Below, in pieces: positions 36,717 through 44,950 of a stretch of 45,094 nucleotides of DNA. The stretch lies in contig CANJQJ010000022.1 of assembly GCA_947476425.1 (NCBI GenBank), forward strand, positions 1 to 45,094, in the 5' to 3' direction. Origin of the DNA: Sphingomonadaceae bacterium (lineage in GTDB: Bacteria > Pseudomonadota > Alphaproteobacteria > Sphingomonadales > Sphingomonadaceae). The notes under the pieces are model-generated. The model searched no databases. It was not told the origin of the DNA and saw only the letters and a list, made by a program, of their open reading frames with translations. Position 1 is the stretch's first letter. Each line of letters begins with the position of its first letter. Position numbers and translations under genes: made by a program.

Positions 36717-37490
36717 CTATTTGCCCGTCCACACCGCCGGGCGCTTCTCGACGAAGGCGGCCATGCCTTCCATCTTGTCGTCGGTAGCGCACAGGCCGGC
36801 GAACAGGCGGCGCTCGAAGGTGATGCCCATTGCGAGATTGGTCTCGAACGCGGCGTTGACCATTTCCTTGCAGGCAATCGCGGCGAGCGGGCCCATGCCA
36901 GCGATCGCGGCAGCGGTCTTGAGCGCATCCTCGAGCAGGTCGGCAACTGGGACGATGCGGGCAACGAGGCTGGCGCGTTCTGCTTCCTCGGCGCCCATCA
37001 TCCGGCCGGTGAGGCACATTTCCATCGCCTTGGCCTTGCCGACCGCGCGGGTCAGGCGCTGCGAGCCGCCCATTCCGGGGGCGACGCCGAGCTTGATCTC
37101 GGGCTGGCCGAACTTGGCGTTGTCGCCGGCGATGATGAAGTCAGCCATCATCGCAAGCTCGCAGCCACCGCCGAGCGCGAAGCCGGCGACTGCTGCGATC
37201 CAGGGCTTGCGAGTCGCGGTGACGCGTTCCCAGCCGACGAAGAAATTCTCGCCATAGGCCTTGGCGTAGCCCATCGGCTGCATTTCCTTGATGTCGGCAC
37301 CGGCTGCGAAGGCCTTTTCGGAGCCGGTCAGGACGAGGCAGCGCTGGGAGTCGTCGGCCTCATAGGCGGCGAAGACGCTGATCAGGTCGGCGAGCACCTG
37401 GGTGTTGAGCGCGTTAAGCGCCTGCGGGCGGTTAAGCGTGACGAGCGTGACGGCATCACGCTGTTCGACGAGAATCGTTTCGTAGCTCAT
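36717..37490 (-). CDS. Enoyl-CoA hydratase
   Basis: This 257-residue crotonase-fold enzyme hydrates an enoyl-CoA; in this cluster the likely substrate is methacrylyl-CoA. The oxyanion-hole segments are FAAGADIKEM and GFALGGGCELAMM. The catalytic glutamates are expected in FALGGGCELA and in FGQPEIKLGVAPGMGG. The ATG at 37490 starts MSYETILVEQRDAVT, with GGAG in the preceding bases; the frame is open to 37523 without support. It begins 11 bases after the hydrolase gene stop. Confidence 0.93.
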   Translation of the reverse strand: MSYETILVEQRDAVTLVTLNRPQALNALNTQVLADLISVFAAYEADDSQRCLVLTGSEKAFAAGADIKEMQPMGYAKAYGENFFVGWERVTATRKPWIAAVAGFALGGGCELAMMADFIIAGDNAKFGQPEIKLGVAPGMGGSQRLTRAVGKAKAMEMCLTGRMMGAEEAERASLVARIVPVADLLEDALKTAAAIAGMGPLAAIACKEMVNAAFETNLAMGITFERRLFAGLCATDDKMEGMAAFVEKRPAVWTGK

Positions 37491-37501
37491 GCTAAGGCTC
37501 C

Positions 37502-38551
37502 TCAAGCGGGAAGGGGTGTCCATTCCTTGTCCGCAGGCAATGGTGCGAACAGGCTGTCGATCAGTTCATCGGTCGTGGCCTCGGGCGTTGCCGGATTCCA
37601 GCGGGGCGCATTGTCCTTGTCGACGATCACCGCGCGCACGCCCTCGACGAAATCAGGGCGGCGGACGACATGGCAGGCAAGGCGGAATTCCATCCGCATA
37701 TTATCCGCAAAGTCGGTCATCCTGCCACCCTCGGCGAGCTGGCGGAGCGCGACCTTGATCGTCTGCGGCGACTTGGTGGTGAGGATGTCGAATTGCTTAT
37801 CGGCCCATTCGCCGCCCTCGGCGCGCAGCGCGGCAAGGATGTCCTCGAAGCGATCCGAGGCGAACAGCCGGTCGATGTCGGCGCGGACGGCCTCGAACGG
37901 GGCCTCCGGCGGGGTAACCGAAGACTCTTCGAGGATCGCGACCAGATGGGCGTGATCGCCGATGATGCGCGCCTTGACCGAACCGACGCTATCGGACGGC
38001 ATGTAGTGAGTCGCGATGCCGAGTGCCTTGCAGTCGGCGCCGTTGATGCGATTGCCGGTGGTGCCGAGATAGGCTCCCGAGCGGCCCGGCAGGCGGGGCA
38101 GGAACCAGCCGCCGCCGACGTCCGGGAACAGGCCAATGCCGGTTTCGGGCATCGCGTAGACGGTGCGCTCGGTCGCGATACGATAGCGGCAGGGCATTGT
38201 AATGCCGACGCCGCCGCCCATCGTGATCCCGTCCATGAACACGATGATCGGCTTGGGGTAGGTGAACATCAGGTGATTGAGGCGATATTCGTCGAAATAG
38301 AAGCGCTCGGCCGCAGTGCAATCACCCTGGACGCTCTCGGAAAGCAGGCGGATATCGCCGCCAGCGCAAAAGCCGCGACCCTCTGCGTGATCGAGGATGA
38401 CAGCGGTAACTTCCTCGTCATCGCGCCATTCCACGAGTGCTGCGGTCATGGCGTGGACCATGTCGGAGGTCAGCGCGTGGATTGCCTTTGGGCGGTTAAG
38501 CCGCATTCGGCCGATATTGCCGTCGAGTTCGATCAGCACTTCGTCAGTCAT
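37502..38551 (-). CDS. 3-Hydroxyisobutyryl-CoA hydrolase (crotonase family)
   Basis: This 349-residue crotonase-superfamily protein is longer than hydratases and matches the HIBYL-CoA hydrolase type, which releases free 3-hydroxyisobutyrate. Segments include LNRPKAIHALTSDMVHAM, GRGFCAGGDIRLLSES, FMDGITMGGGVGITMPCRYRIATE, AMPETGIGLFPDVGGGWFL and SPQTIKVALRQL. It lies between the acyl-CoA dehydrogenase and hydratase genes, where valine degradation clusters place it. Confidence 0.92.
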   Translation of the reverse strand: MTDEVLIELDGNIGRMRLNRPKAIHALTSDMVHAMTAALVEWRDDEEVTAVILDHAEGRGFCAGGDIRLLSESVQGDCTAAERFYFDEYRLNHLMFTYPKPIIVFMDGITMGGGVGITMPCRYRIATERTVYAMPETGIGLFPDVGGGWFLPRLPGRSGAYLGTTGNRINGADCKALGIATHYMPSDSVGSVKARIIGDHAHLVAILEESSVTPPEAPFEAVRADIDRLFASDRFEDILAALRAEGGEWADKQFDILTTKSPQTIKVALRQLAEGGRMTDFADNMRMEFRLACHVVRRPDFVEGVRAVIVDKDNAPRWNPATPEATTDELIDSLFAPLPADKEWTPLPA

Positions 38552-38600
38552 ATTTCGTCCATTGTTGAATTCGCGGGGATGACGGACCTTGGCATGATCA

Positions 38601-39740
38601 CTATCGCAGCAGCTCGCGAGCGATGATCATGCGCATGACCTCGTTGGTGCCTTCGAGGATGCGGTGGACGCGCAGATCACGGAAGAAGCGCTCGATCGGA
38701 TAATCCTGCAGATAGCCGTAGCCGCCATGGAGCTGGAGCGCGCGATCGGCGATCGACATGCCGTAATCGGTGGCGATGCGCTTGGCCATCGCGGCGAACT
38801 TGCTCTTGTCGTGCGCGCCGGCGGTGACCTTCACTGCAGCACCGTAGAGCAGCATGCGAGCGGCCTGGAGCTCGGTCTCCATGTCGGCGAGGGTGAACTG
38901 GATCGTCTGGAAATCGGCGATCGCCTGGCCGAATTGCTTGCGGTCCTTGGTATATTTGATCGCCTCGTCGAGGCAGCGTTGCGCGCCGCCCAGCGAGCAG
39001 GCGCCGATATTGAGGCGGCCGCCGTCGAGACCGGCCATTGCGATGCGGAAGCCCTCGCCCTCCGAACCGACAAGGTTTTCGGCCGGGACGCGAACGCCGT
39101 CGAAATTGACCTGAGCGGTCGGCTGCGAATGCCAGCCGAGCTTCTTTTCCTGAGCGCCGAAGCTGACGCCAGGCATGTCCTTTTCGACGACGAAGCAGGA
39201 GATGCCCTTTGGCCCGTCGACCCCGGTGCGTGCCATGACGACATAGATTTCGTTGACGCCGCCGCCCGAGATGAATGCCTTGGAGCCGGTGAGGACATAA
39301 TCATCGCCATCCCGCACGGCCTTGGTGCGCAGGCTGGCGGCGTCGGATCCGGCGGAGGGCTCGGTAAGGCAGTAGCTGGCGAGTCGCTCGCAGCTGACGA
39401 GGCTCGGGAGATATTTCTCCTTCACCGCCGCAGCGCCGTAGCAATCGATCATCCACGCTGACATGTTGTGGATCGAGATGAACGCCGAGGTCGACGGACA
39501 GCCATAGGCCATGGCTTCCATGATCAGCGCCGATTCGAGCCGGCCGAGCCCGATACCGCCCGATTCTTCCGAGACATAGATCGCGCCGAAGCCGAGATCG
39601 GCGGCCGCCTTGATGACGTCGCGGGGGAAATGATGCTCCTCGTCCCACTTCGCTGCGTTGGGCGTGATGGCGTCGGCGGTAAAGCGCTGCGCCATCTCCT
39701 GGATCGCGCGCTGATCCTCGGTGAGGTCGAATTGGGTCAT
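38601..39740 (-). CDS. Isobutyryl-CoA dehydrogenase-type acyl-CoA dehydrogenase
   Basis: This 379-residue FAD acyl-CoA dehydrogenase has YCLTEPSAGSDAASLRT (FAD/substrate loop), DRKQFGQAIADFQTIQF and the C-terminal RVHRILEGTNEVMRMIIAREL. In this cluster it most likely oxidises isobutyryl-CoA to methacrylyl-CoA. It is 49 bases upstream of the hydrolase gene and 144 bases downstream of the aldehyde dehydrogenase gene, with a strong hairpin in that gap. Confidence 0.92.
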   Translation of the reverse strand: MTQFDLTEDQRAIQEMAQRFTADAITPNAAKWDEEHHFPRDVIKAAADLGFGAIYVSEESGGIGLGRLESALIMEAMAYGCPSTSAFISIHNMSAWMIDCYGAAAVKEKYLPSLVSCERLASYCLTEPSAGSDAASLRTKAVRDGDDYVLTGSKAFISGGGVNEIYVVMARTGVDGPKGISCFVVEKDMPGVSFGAQEKKLGWHSQPTAQVNFDGVRVPAENLVGSEGEGFRIAMAGLDGGRLNIGACSLGGAQRCLDEAIKYTKDRKQFGQAIADFQTIQFTLADMETELQAARMLLYGAAVKVTAGAHDKSKFAAMAKRIATDYGMSIADRALQLHGGYGYLQDYPIERFFRDLRVHRILEGTNEVMRMIIARELLR

Positions 39741-39822
39741 GGCGAGGCACCCTTACAACAAGCTGGAGCTAATCTTGGCGACTCTCGTCGTCAGGATGGG
39801 CGCGTCTCTTTCCCCCGAGGGG

Positions 39823-39875
39823 TCAGGCCCATTGCCGCCATGCCATCGGAAAAAGGGCGCGGCAATGGGTTCTGA
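39823..39875 (-). terminator. Long stem-loop between the aldehyde dehydrogenase and acyl-CoA dehydrogenase genes
   Basis: CCCATTGCCGC (39828-39838) and GCGGCAATGGG (39859-39869) are perfect 11-base inverted arms with a 20-base loop. The flanks TCAG and CTGA (39823-39826 and 39872-39875) add four more pairs. It begins 9 bases after the aldehyde dehydrogenase stop on minus. No T run follows, so it is a partial terminator or an mRNA processing/stability element. Confidence 0.55.
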
Positions 39876-39884
39876 CGCAGTTGA

Positions 39885-41312
39885 TTACTGAAGCTTGTCC
39901 ATCACCGAGCCGAAGAGCTCCTGATCCGAGGCAAGCACCTTGGGCGTCGCGAGCGGCTTGGAGACCCAGGTCTCGTTGATCAGGTCGCGCCAGGTGATGT
40001 TGTTATTGGTGCCGTTACCGCCCCAGCTGCCGCAGCCGAGCGAGAAGGTCTGGCGCATGCCGTTCCACAAATTGCCGCTGTTCGAGGCGGATTGCGGCTG
40101 GTTGACCATGACGCGCGAGGTCTTGGTCGCGAAGGCGAGCTTGAGGATGTTCTCGTCGCTGGTCGAGTAGATGCCGCAGCTGTGGCCCTGGCCCTGATAG
40201 GACTGGATCGCGTTGGTCAGCTCGATCGCCTCGTCGATGTCTGCGGCCCGATAAAGCGCCATGACGACCGACAGCTTCTCGCCGGAGAAGGGATGCTCCG
40301 GGCCGTAGCCGGTTTCGGGCACGATGAAGAAGCGCTTGCCCTCGGGAAGATTGATGCCTGCCATGCCGGCGATCTTTTCGGGCGGCTGAGCGACGATCGC
40401 GGTATTGAGATGGTCGTCGACCCAGATTGTGTTCTGGAGCTTCAGCTTTTCCTCGGCGCTGACGACATAGCCGCCCTGCGCTTCGAGTTTGTGGAGCATC
40501 TTGTCGTAAATCGCGTCGAGCAGGACGACGCTGTTGTCGGACGAGCAGGATGCAGAGAGATCAAGGGTTTTCGAAATGCGGATCTTTTCGGCCGCATCGT
40601 CGAGGTTTGCGGTGTCGTCGACCGTGATGACCGCATTGCCGACGCCGACGCCGAGCGCGGGCGTGCCGCTCGAATAGGCCGCAGTGACCATTGCGCTGCC
40701 GCCGGTGGCGAGAACGCGATCGCACTGGCGCATCAGTTCGTTGGTCTTTTCGACCGACGGGATGTCGATGCTGATCACGAGATCGGCCGGCGCGCCCATC
40801 TTGACGAGCGCTTCGCGCATCAGGTCGCAGATCAGCTTGTTGGTGAGCTTGGCGCGGGGATGCGGTGCAACGATGATCGAGTTGCGGCCCTTGACCGCCG
40901 AAATCGCCTTGATGACCGGGGTTGCCTCGGGGTTGGTCGAAGGCGAAAGCGCGCCGATTACGCCGACCGGCTTGGCGATCTTGACGATGTTGCGGACCGG
41001 ATCTTCCTCGATGATGCCGACCGACTTGTCGTCGATGATATCCATAAGGGTCGCACGGGTCTTGCGGAAGATCTTGAGGAATTTGCCGTCGTAATTGCCG
41101 AGCTGGGTTTCCTCGACTGTGTGCTGGGCGATGCGCTCGGCGACGTCTTCGCGTGCGCAGGACCAGACCATCGCGCGGATGAGTTGATCGACCTGCTCCT
41201 GGGTATAGTTCTCGATCTGAGCCTGTGCTGCGCGCGAGCGCGCGACGAGCGCGGCAATCTCGGCAACGACCGGGTTTTCTTCGACGAGACTGAGGTTTCC
41301 GTGCTGGGCCAT
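39885..41312 (-). CDS. CoA-acylating aldehyde dehydrogenase (SauS/EutE-like)
   Basis: This 475-residue enzyme is of the type that oxidises an aldehyde to an acyl-CoA with NAD. The catalytic cysteine lies in LSASCSSDNSVVLLD, the pattern of acylating dehydrogenases such as sulfoacetaldehyde dehydrogenase (SauS) and the AdhE N-terminal domain. Other segments are GVIGALSPSTNPEATPVIK and AYSSGTPALGVGVGNA. It differs from MmsA, the usual methylmalonate-semialdehyde dehydrogenase of valine operons. The ATG at 41312 has GGAG upstream; the frame is open to 41420 without support. It heads the degradative cluster and is divergent from a LysR gene. The substrate is unknown. Confidence 0.85.
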   Translation of the reverse strand: MAQHGNLSLVEENPVVAEIAALVARSRAAQAQIENYTQEQVDQLIRAMVWSCAREDVAERIAQHTVEETQLGNYDGKFLKIFRKTRATLMDIIDDKSVGIIEEDPVRNIVKIAKPVGVIGALSPSTNPEATPVIKAISAVKGRNSIIVAPHPRAKLTNKLICDLMREALVKMGAPADLVISIDIPSVEKTNELMRQCDRVLATGGSAMVTAAYSSGTPALGVGVGNAVITVDDTANLDDAAEKIRISKTLDLSASCSSDNSVVLLDAIYDKMLHKLEAQGGYVVSAEEKLKLQNTIWVDDHLNTAIVAQPPEKIAGMAGINLPEGKRFFIVPETGYGPEHPFSGEKLSVVMALYRAADIDEAIELTNAIQSYQGQGHSCGIYSTSDENILKLAFATKTSRVMVNQPQSASNSGNLWNGMRQTFSLGCGSWGGNGTNNNITWRDLINETWVSKPLATPKVLASDQELFGSVMDKLQ

Positions 41313-41405
41313 TTCATCCGCTCCAAAAATTCTAGACGCGCGCGTTAATAGGGCCCCATGATGAGGTCCATCGCAATGGGTGCTAGATGGGCCTCCGGTA
41401 TAATG

Positions 41406-41429
41406 CATGCAAGAGCGCATATTTGCATG
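41406..41429. promoter_or_regulatory. Candidate LysR-type operator in the divergent intergenic region
   Basis: CATGCAA (41406-41412), 10 bases, then TTGCATG (41423-41429) is a perfect seven-base dyad. It contains the T-N11-A geometry expected of LysR-type binding sites. It lies 34 bases before lysR and about 95 bases before the divergent aldehyde dehydrogenase gene, so one site could control both. Confidence 0.6.
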
Positions 41430-41462
41430 TCATCCGGGCATTTTTGCAGTAGTTATCAAGCC

Positions 41463-42338
41463 ATGTTCGATTGGGATGATCTTCGCATTTTCCTCGCCTT
41501 GGCGCGCGCGCGGAGATCCTCGGTGGCCGCGCAAATGCTGGGGATCGACGTCACCACGCTGAGCCGGAGGCTGGCGCGCCTGCAGCAACGTGTCAATGCG
41601 AGCCTGTTCGAGACGGTTGGCAACGAACGTCGGCTGACCGAACGCGGCGAGGCGCTGTTTGCGCATGCGGAGTCGATCGAGAGTGCGGCGCTGGCGGCGA
41701 TGGGCGATGTAACGGGCGAGTCGTCGAGCCTTTCCGGGCATGTGCGGCTGAGTGTCGCGGAGGGCTTTGCGACATGGGTGCTGGCGCCTGCGTTGCCGGC
41801 GTTCCAGCGCAGCCACCAGGATATCCGGCTCGACCTGGTCACGGCATCGGGGTTTCTCAATCCCTCCAAGCGCGAGGCCGACATCGCCGTGATGCTCGCG
41901 CGGCCGCGCAGCGGTCGACTGATCGCGGCCAAGCTCGGCAATTATCGGCTGCGGCTCTATTGCGCCGCGCATTATCTCGATTCGGCGCCAGCGCCAGCCG
42001 GGATCGAAGATCTGCGCGATCATCCGTTGATCGGCTATGTTCCCGAATTCATCTATTCGCCTGAATTGGACTATCTGAGCGAGGTCGGCGTCGGTCTTGC
42101 CGCGACGATGCGGAGCACGAGTATCAACGTCCAGTACCGGCTGATCGCGAGCGGTGCCGGAATCGGCGTGCTGCCTGCATTTATCGGGGACCGGGATCCA
42201 GCGCTCGTCGCCTTGCTGGCTGACGAAGTCGCGATCCGCAGGAGCTTCTGGATGGTCACGCACAGCGACGTACGGCGTCTTGCGAGGATCGAGGCCGTGG
42301 CAAACTGGCTGAAGGAAAGCGTGGCGGGCATGCCTTGA
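41463..42338 (+). CDS. LysR-family transcriptional regulator
   Basis: This 291-residue regulator has an N-terminal winged helix-turn-helix (MFDWDDLRIFLALARARRSS ... TTLSRRLARLQQRV, residues 1-60) and a periplasmic-binding-protein-like effector domain (about 90-290; GHVRLSVAEGFATWVLAPALP). The ATG at 41463 matches the family start; the frame opens at 41358 without support. It is divergent from the CoA-acylating aldehyde dehydrogenase gene, which it probably controls through the dyad between them. The effector is unknown. Confidence 0.92.
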   Translation: MFDWDDLRIFLALARARRSSVAAQMLGIDVTTLSRRLARLQQRVNASLFETVGNERRLTERGEALFAHAESIESAALAAMGDVTGESSSLSGHVRLSVAEGFATWVLAPALPAFQRSHQDIRLDLVTASGFLNPSKREADIAVMLARPRSGRLIAAKLGNYRLRLYCAAHYLDSAPAPAGIEDLRDHPLIGYVPEFIYSPELDYLSEVGVGLAATMRSTSINVQYRLIASGAGIGVLPAFIGDRDPALVALLADEVAIRRSFWMVTHSDVRRLARIEAVANWLKESVAGMP

Positions 42339-42399
42339 TGCCCCGCCATTTCACCAATCGTACAGCGCGATCTATTGACTGAGTCTGCACGGAGCATTC

Positions 42400-42744
42400 A
42401 TGGCATATTCAAGGCCGGCTCTTTATGCGGACACCATGTATTTCCATCGATTAGCTTTCACCTTGTGTGCCGCCCTCGCGTTGCTGTCGGTTTCCGCCGA
42501 CGGCCGGGAACCGCGCCGACCAGAGCAGGACGCAGCCTATTCGGCCACGCGCTCCGGGGATATTCGTCCCTTCGGCGAGATTCGGGAGCGCGTAATTCCG
42601 CGGATGGGGGGCGCATCCTATCTCGGCTCGGAATTCGACCAGGGATCGTCGACCTATCGCCTCAAGTTCATGCGTGGCGACTCGGTGATCTGGGTCGATG
42701 TCGATGCCCGTACCGGAGCGATTATCGGTCGCTCGGGTCGATAG
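42400..42744 (+). CDS. Small exported PepSY-like protein
   Basis: This 114-residue protein has an N-terminal hydrophobic stretch (FHRLAFTLCAALALLSVSA) that looks like a signal peptide. Its C-terminal 45 residues (YLGSEFDQGSSTYRLKFMRG ... VDARTGAIIGRSGR) resemble a PepSY domain. The ATG at 42400 has GGAG five bases upstream; an ATG at 42436 would give a shorter, more ordinary signal peptide. It precedes a response regulator and histidine kinase gene by 88 bases. PepSY proteins often occur in this context and may modulate the sensor; that role is inferred. Confidence 0.7.
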   Translation: MAYSRPALYADTMYFHRLAFTLCAALALLSVSADGREPRRPEQDAAYSATRSGDIRPFGEIRERVIPRMGGASYLGSEFDQGSSTYRLKFMRGDSVIWVDVDARTGAIIGRSGR

Positions 42745-42832
42745 CCGCGACCCCCTCCCGGCTTGCCGCATCTTGTTATTTGCGCCATTCCATCAAATCA
42801 ATTGCTAGAACTTTTCCGGAGGATGATGCGCA

Positions 42833-43498
42833 ATGCGGGTCTTGATCGTCGAGGACGAACCCAATCTGGGCCGCCAGTTGCGAGCCACGCTTGAAGGCGC
42901 AGGCTATGCGATCGATCTCGCCACCGATGGCGAGGATGGCCATTATCTGGGCGCAACCGAGAGCTATGACGCCGTGATACTCGACCTCGGCTTGCCCGAA
43001 ATCGACGGACTGACGGTACTCGATCGCTGGCGCAAGGACGGGATCGATACCCCAGTGCTGGTGCTCACGGCGCGCGACAGCTGGTCCGACAAGGTGGCTG
43101 GGCTGGACGCTGGCGCTGACGATTATCTCGCCAAGCCGTTCCAGACCGAGGAATTGATCGCGCGACTTCGTGCGCTCATTCGCCGGGCCGCCGGCAATGC
43201 GTCGTCGGAGCTGATTGCAGGCGACATCCGGCTCGATACGCGCTCGGGCAAGGTCACCAAGGCCGGCGAGCCGGTCAAGCTCACCGCCCAGGAATATAAG
43301 CTGCTTTCCTACCTGCTTCACCACAAGGGCAAGGTGGTGAGCCGGACCGAACTGATCGAGCATATCTACGATCAGAATTTCGATCGCGACTCGAACACGA
43401 TCGAGGTGTTCGTGACTCGGATACGCAAGAAGCTCGGCGCCGATGTGATCACGACGATCCGCGGCCTTGGCTATTGCCTCGATGAGGTCGCGTCCTGA
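42833..43498 (+). CDS. OmpR/PhoB-family response regulator
   Basis: This 221-residue two-component regulator has a receiver domain with the acidic pocket VEDEP, phosphoacceptor D51 (VILDLGLPEIDG) and K101 (LAKPF), then a winged-helix DNA-binding domain from about residue 128 (LTAQEYKLLSYLLHHKGKVV ... EVFVTRIRKKLG). It is cotranscribed with the histidine kinase that begins 13 bases later. It resembles PhoP/QseB-type regulators; the target genes are not evident beyond the adjacent PepSY gene. Confidence 0.94.
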   Translation: MRVLIVEDEPNLGRQLRATLEGAGYAIDLATDGEDGHYLGATESYDAVILDLGLPEIDGLTVLDRWRKDGIDTPVLVLTARDSWSDKVAGLDAGADDYLAKPFQTEELIARLRALIRRAAGNASSELIAGDIRLDTRSGKVTKAGEPVKLTAQEYKLLSYLLHHKGKVVSRTELIEHIYDQNFDRDSNTIEVFVTRIRKKLGADVITTIRGLGYCLDEVAS

Positions 43499-43511
43499 CG
43501 CGGAGCAGCTG

Positions 43512-44888
43512 ATGTCCGACGCCGCCGCCGTTCCGGGGCCGCGAATTCGGTCGGAAACGACCGGCTCGCTGACGCGGCGAATGATCACGATTGCCGCTTT
43601 CTGGATCGTGATCCTGTTGTTCGGCGGCGGCATGGCGCTCGATCGCGTGCTCAAGGACGCCGTGACGGCCAATTTCGACTCGCAGCTCGAATATGTGCTG
43701 ACGGCGATGATAGCGTCAGCCGAAATTGGTCCCGATGGCGAAGTGCGGTTCACTCGCCCGCTTGGCGACCAGCGTTTCCTCGAGCCTTATTCGGGGCTGT
43801 ACTGGCAGGTGTCAGCTCCAGGCCAGGATCCGTTCCGCTCGCGTTCGTTGTGGGATCGCGCGCTGCCTGATCGGATGTCGAAAGCAGCCGACTCGCTGAT
43901 GATCTACGACAGCGAACCGTTCGGCGAAGATCAGCTGCGAATCCATGAGCGAGCGCTGCGCTTGCCCGGATCGCCTGTCCTTTGGCGATTCCAGGTCGGC
44001 CAGAGCCGTGCCGAACTCAACGCACAGATCAATATCCTCCGCACGACGCTGCTCAAGTCGTTCGTGCTGCTTGCGGTCGGGCTGATTGCGCTTGCCGCGC
44101 TGCAGGCGACATTCGGGCTATGGCCGCTGCGGAAGGTGCGGCGCGAAATCGGCGAGGTTAGGGCGGGGCGGGCGGCACGAGTCGATGCGCGACTGCCGGT
44201 GGAGATCGCGCCGATGGTCGAGGAACTGAACGAGCTGCTCGCGCATAATGACCGCCAGGCGGAGGAAGCGCGGCGGCATGCCGGCAATCTCGCGCATGCG
44301 CTCAAGACGCCGCTTACCGTGATCATGAACGAGGCGACGGCGGGCAGCCCCGATCTCAACGTGACGGTAATCCGCGAAGCGACGACGATGCGCCGCCAGG
44401 TCGATCACCATCTTGCCCGCGCTCGTGCTGTCGGTCGGCGGGCCAGCGGCCAGAGCAAGGCCGAGATATGGGCATCGCTTGGCGCGGTGGAGCGTGCGGT
44501 CAGCCGGCTTTATCCGGACAGCGTGATCGATATCGACGGTGCCCGCGATATTTCGGTGCGGGTCGAACGCCAGGATCTCGACGAGATGCTCGGCAACCTG
44601 ATCGAGAACGCCGCAAAATATGGTGGCGGGCGCGTGTTCGTCACGGTCGGCCGGGCGAATGGCAGTGCCGAGATACTGGTCGAGGATGACGGCCGGGGGA
44701 TCGCCGAAGCGCAGCGAAGCGAGATTTTCGGGCGCGGTGCCCGGCTCGATACCGGCAAGCCGGGGACTGGCCTCGGTCTCGCGATCGTGCGCGATGTGGC
44801 GGAAATTTATGGCGGGTCGGTCACGCTCGAGGAAAGCGAGGATCTTGGCGGTCTGCTGGTGAGGTTGCGCCTGCCGATGGCGGGATGA
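43512..44888 (+). CDS. Sensor histidine kinase
   Basis: This 458-residue inner-membrane kinase is the partner of the preceding regulator. It has a first membrane helix (MITIAAFWIVILLFGGGMAL), a periplasmic sensor region of about 140 residues, a second helix (FVLLAVGLIALAALQATFG), a HAMP-like linker, the dimerisation box with the phosphorylated histidine in NLAHALKTPLTV, and ATPase boxes NLIENAAKYGGG, VEDDGRGI and GTGLGLAIV. The ATG at 43512 has GGAG six bases upstream. Upstream in-frame starts (43467, 43482) would overlap the regulator gene. Confidence 0.93.
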   Translation: MSDAAAVPGPRIRSETTGSLTRRMITIAAFWIVILLFGGGMALDRVLKDAVTANFDSQLEYVLTAMIASAEIGPDGEVRFTRPLGDQRFLEPYSGLYWQVSAPGQDPFRSRSLWDRALPDRMSKAADSLMIYDSEPFGEDQLRIHERALRLPGSPVLWRFQVGQSRAELNAQINILRTTLLKSFVLLAVGLIALAALQATFGLWPLRKVRREIGEVRAGRAARVDARLPVEIAPMVEELNELLAHNDRQAEEARRHAGNLAHALKTPLTVIMNEATAGSPDLNVTVIREATTMRRQVDHHLARARAVGRRASGQSKAEIWASLGAVERAVSRLYPDSVIDIDGARDISVRVERQDLDEMLGNLIENAAKYGGGRVFVTVGRANGSAEILVEDDGRGIAEAQRSEIFGRGARLDTGKPGTGLGLAIVRDVAEIYGGSVTLEESEDLGGLLVRLRLPMAG

Positions 44889-44950
44889 GGCAAATGGTTA
44901 AGCCGCGTTAAGTCTATATGATCACTTTCTATTAGGCGAAATTGGACTAG

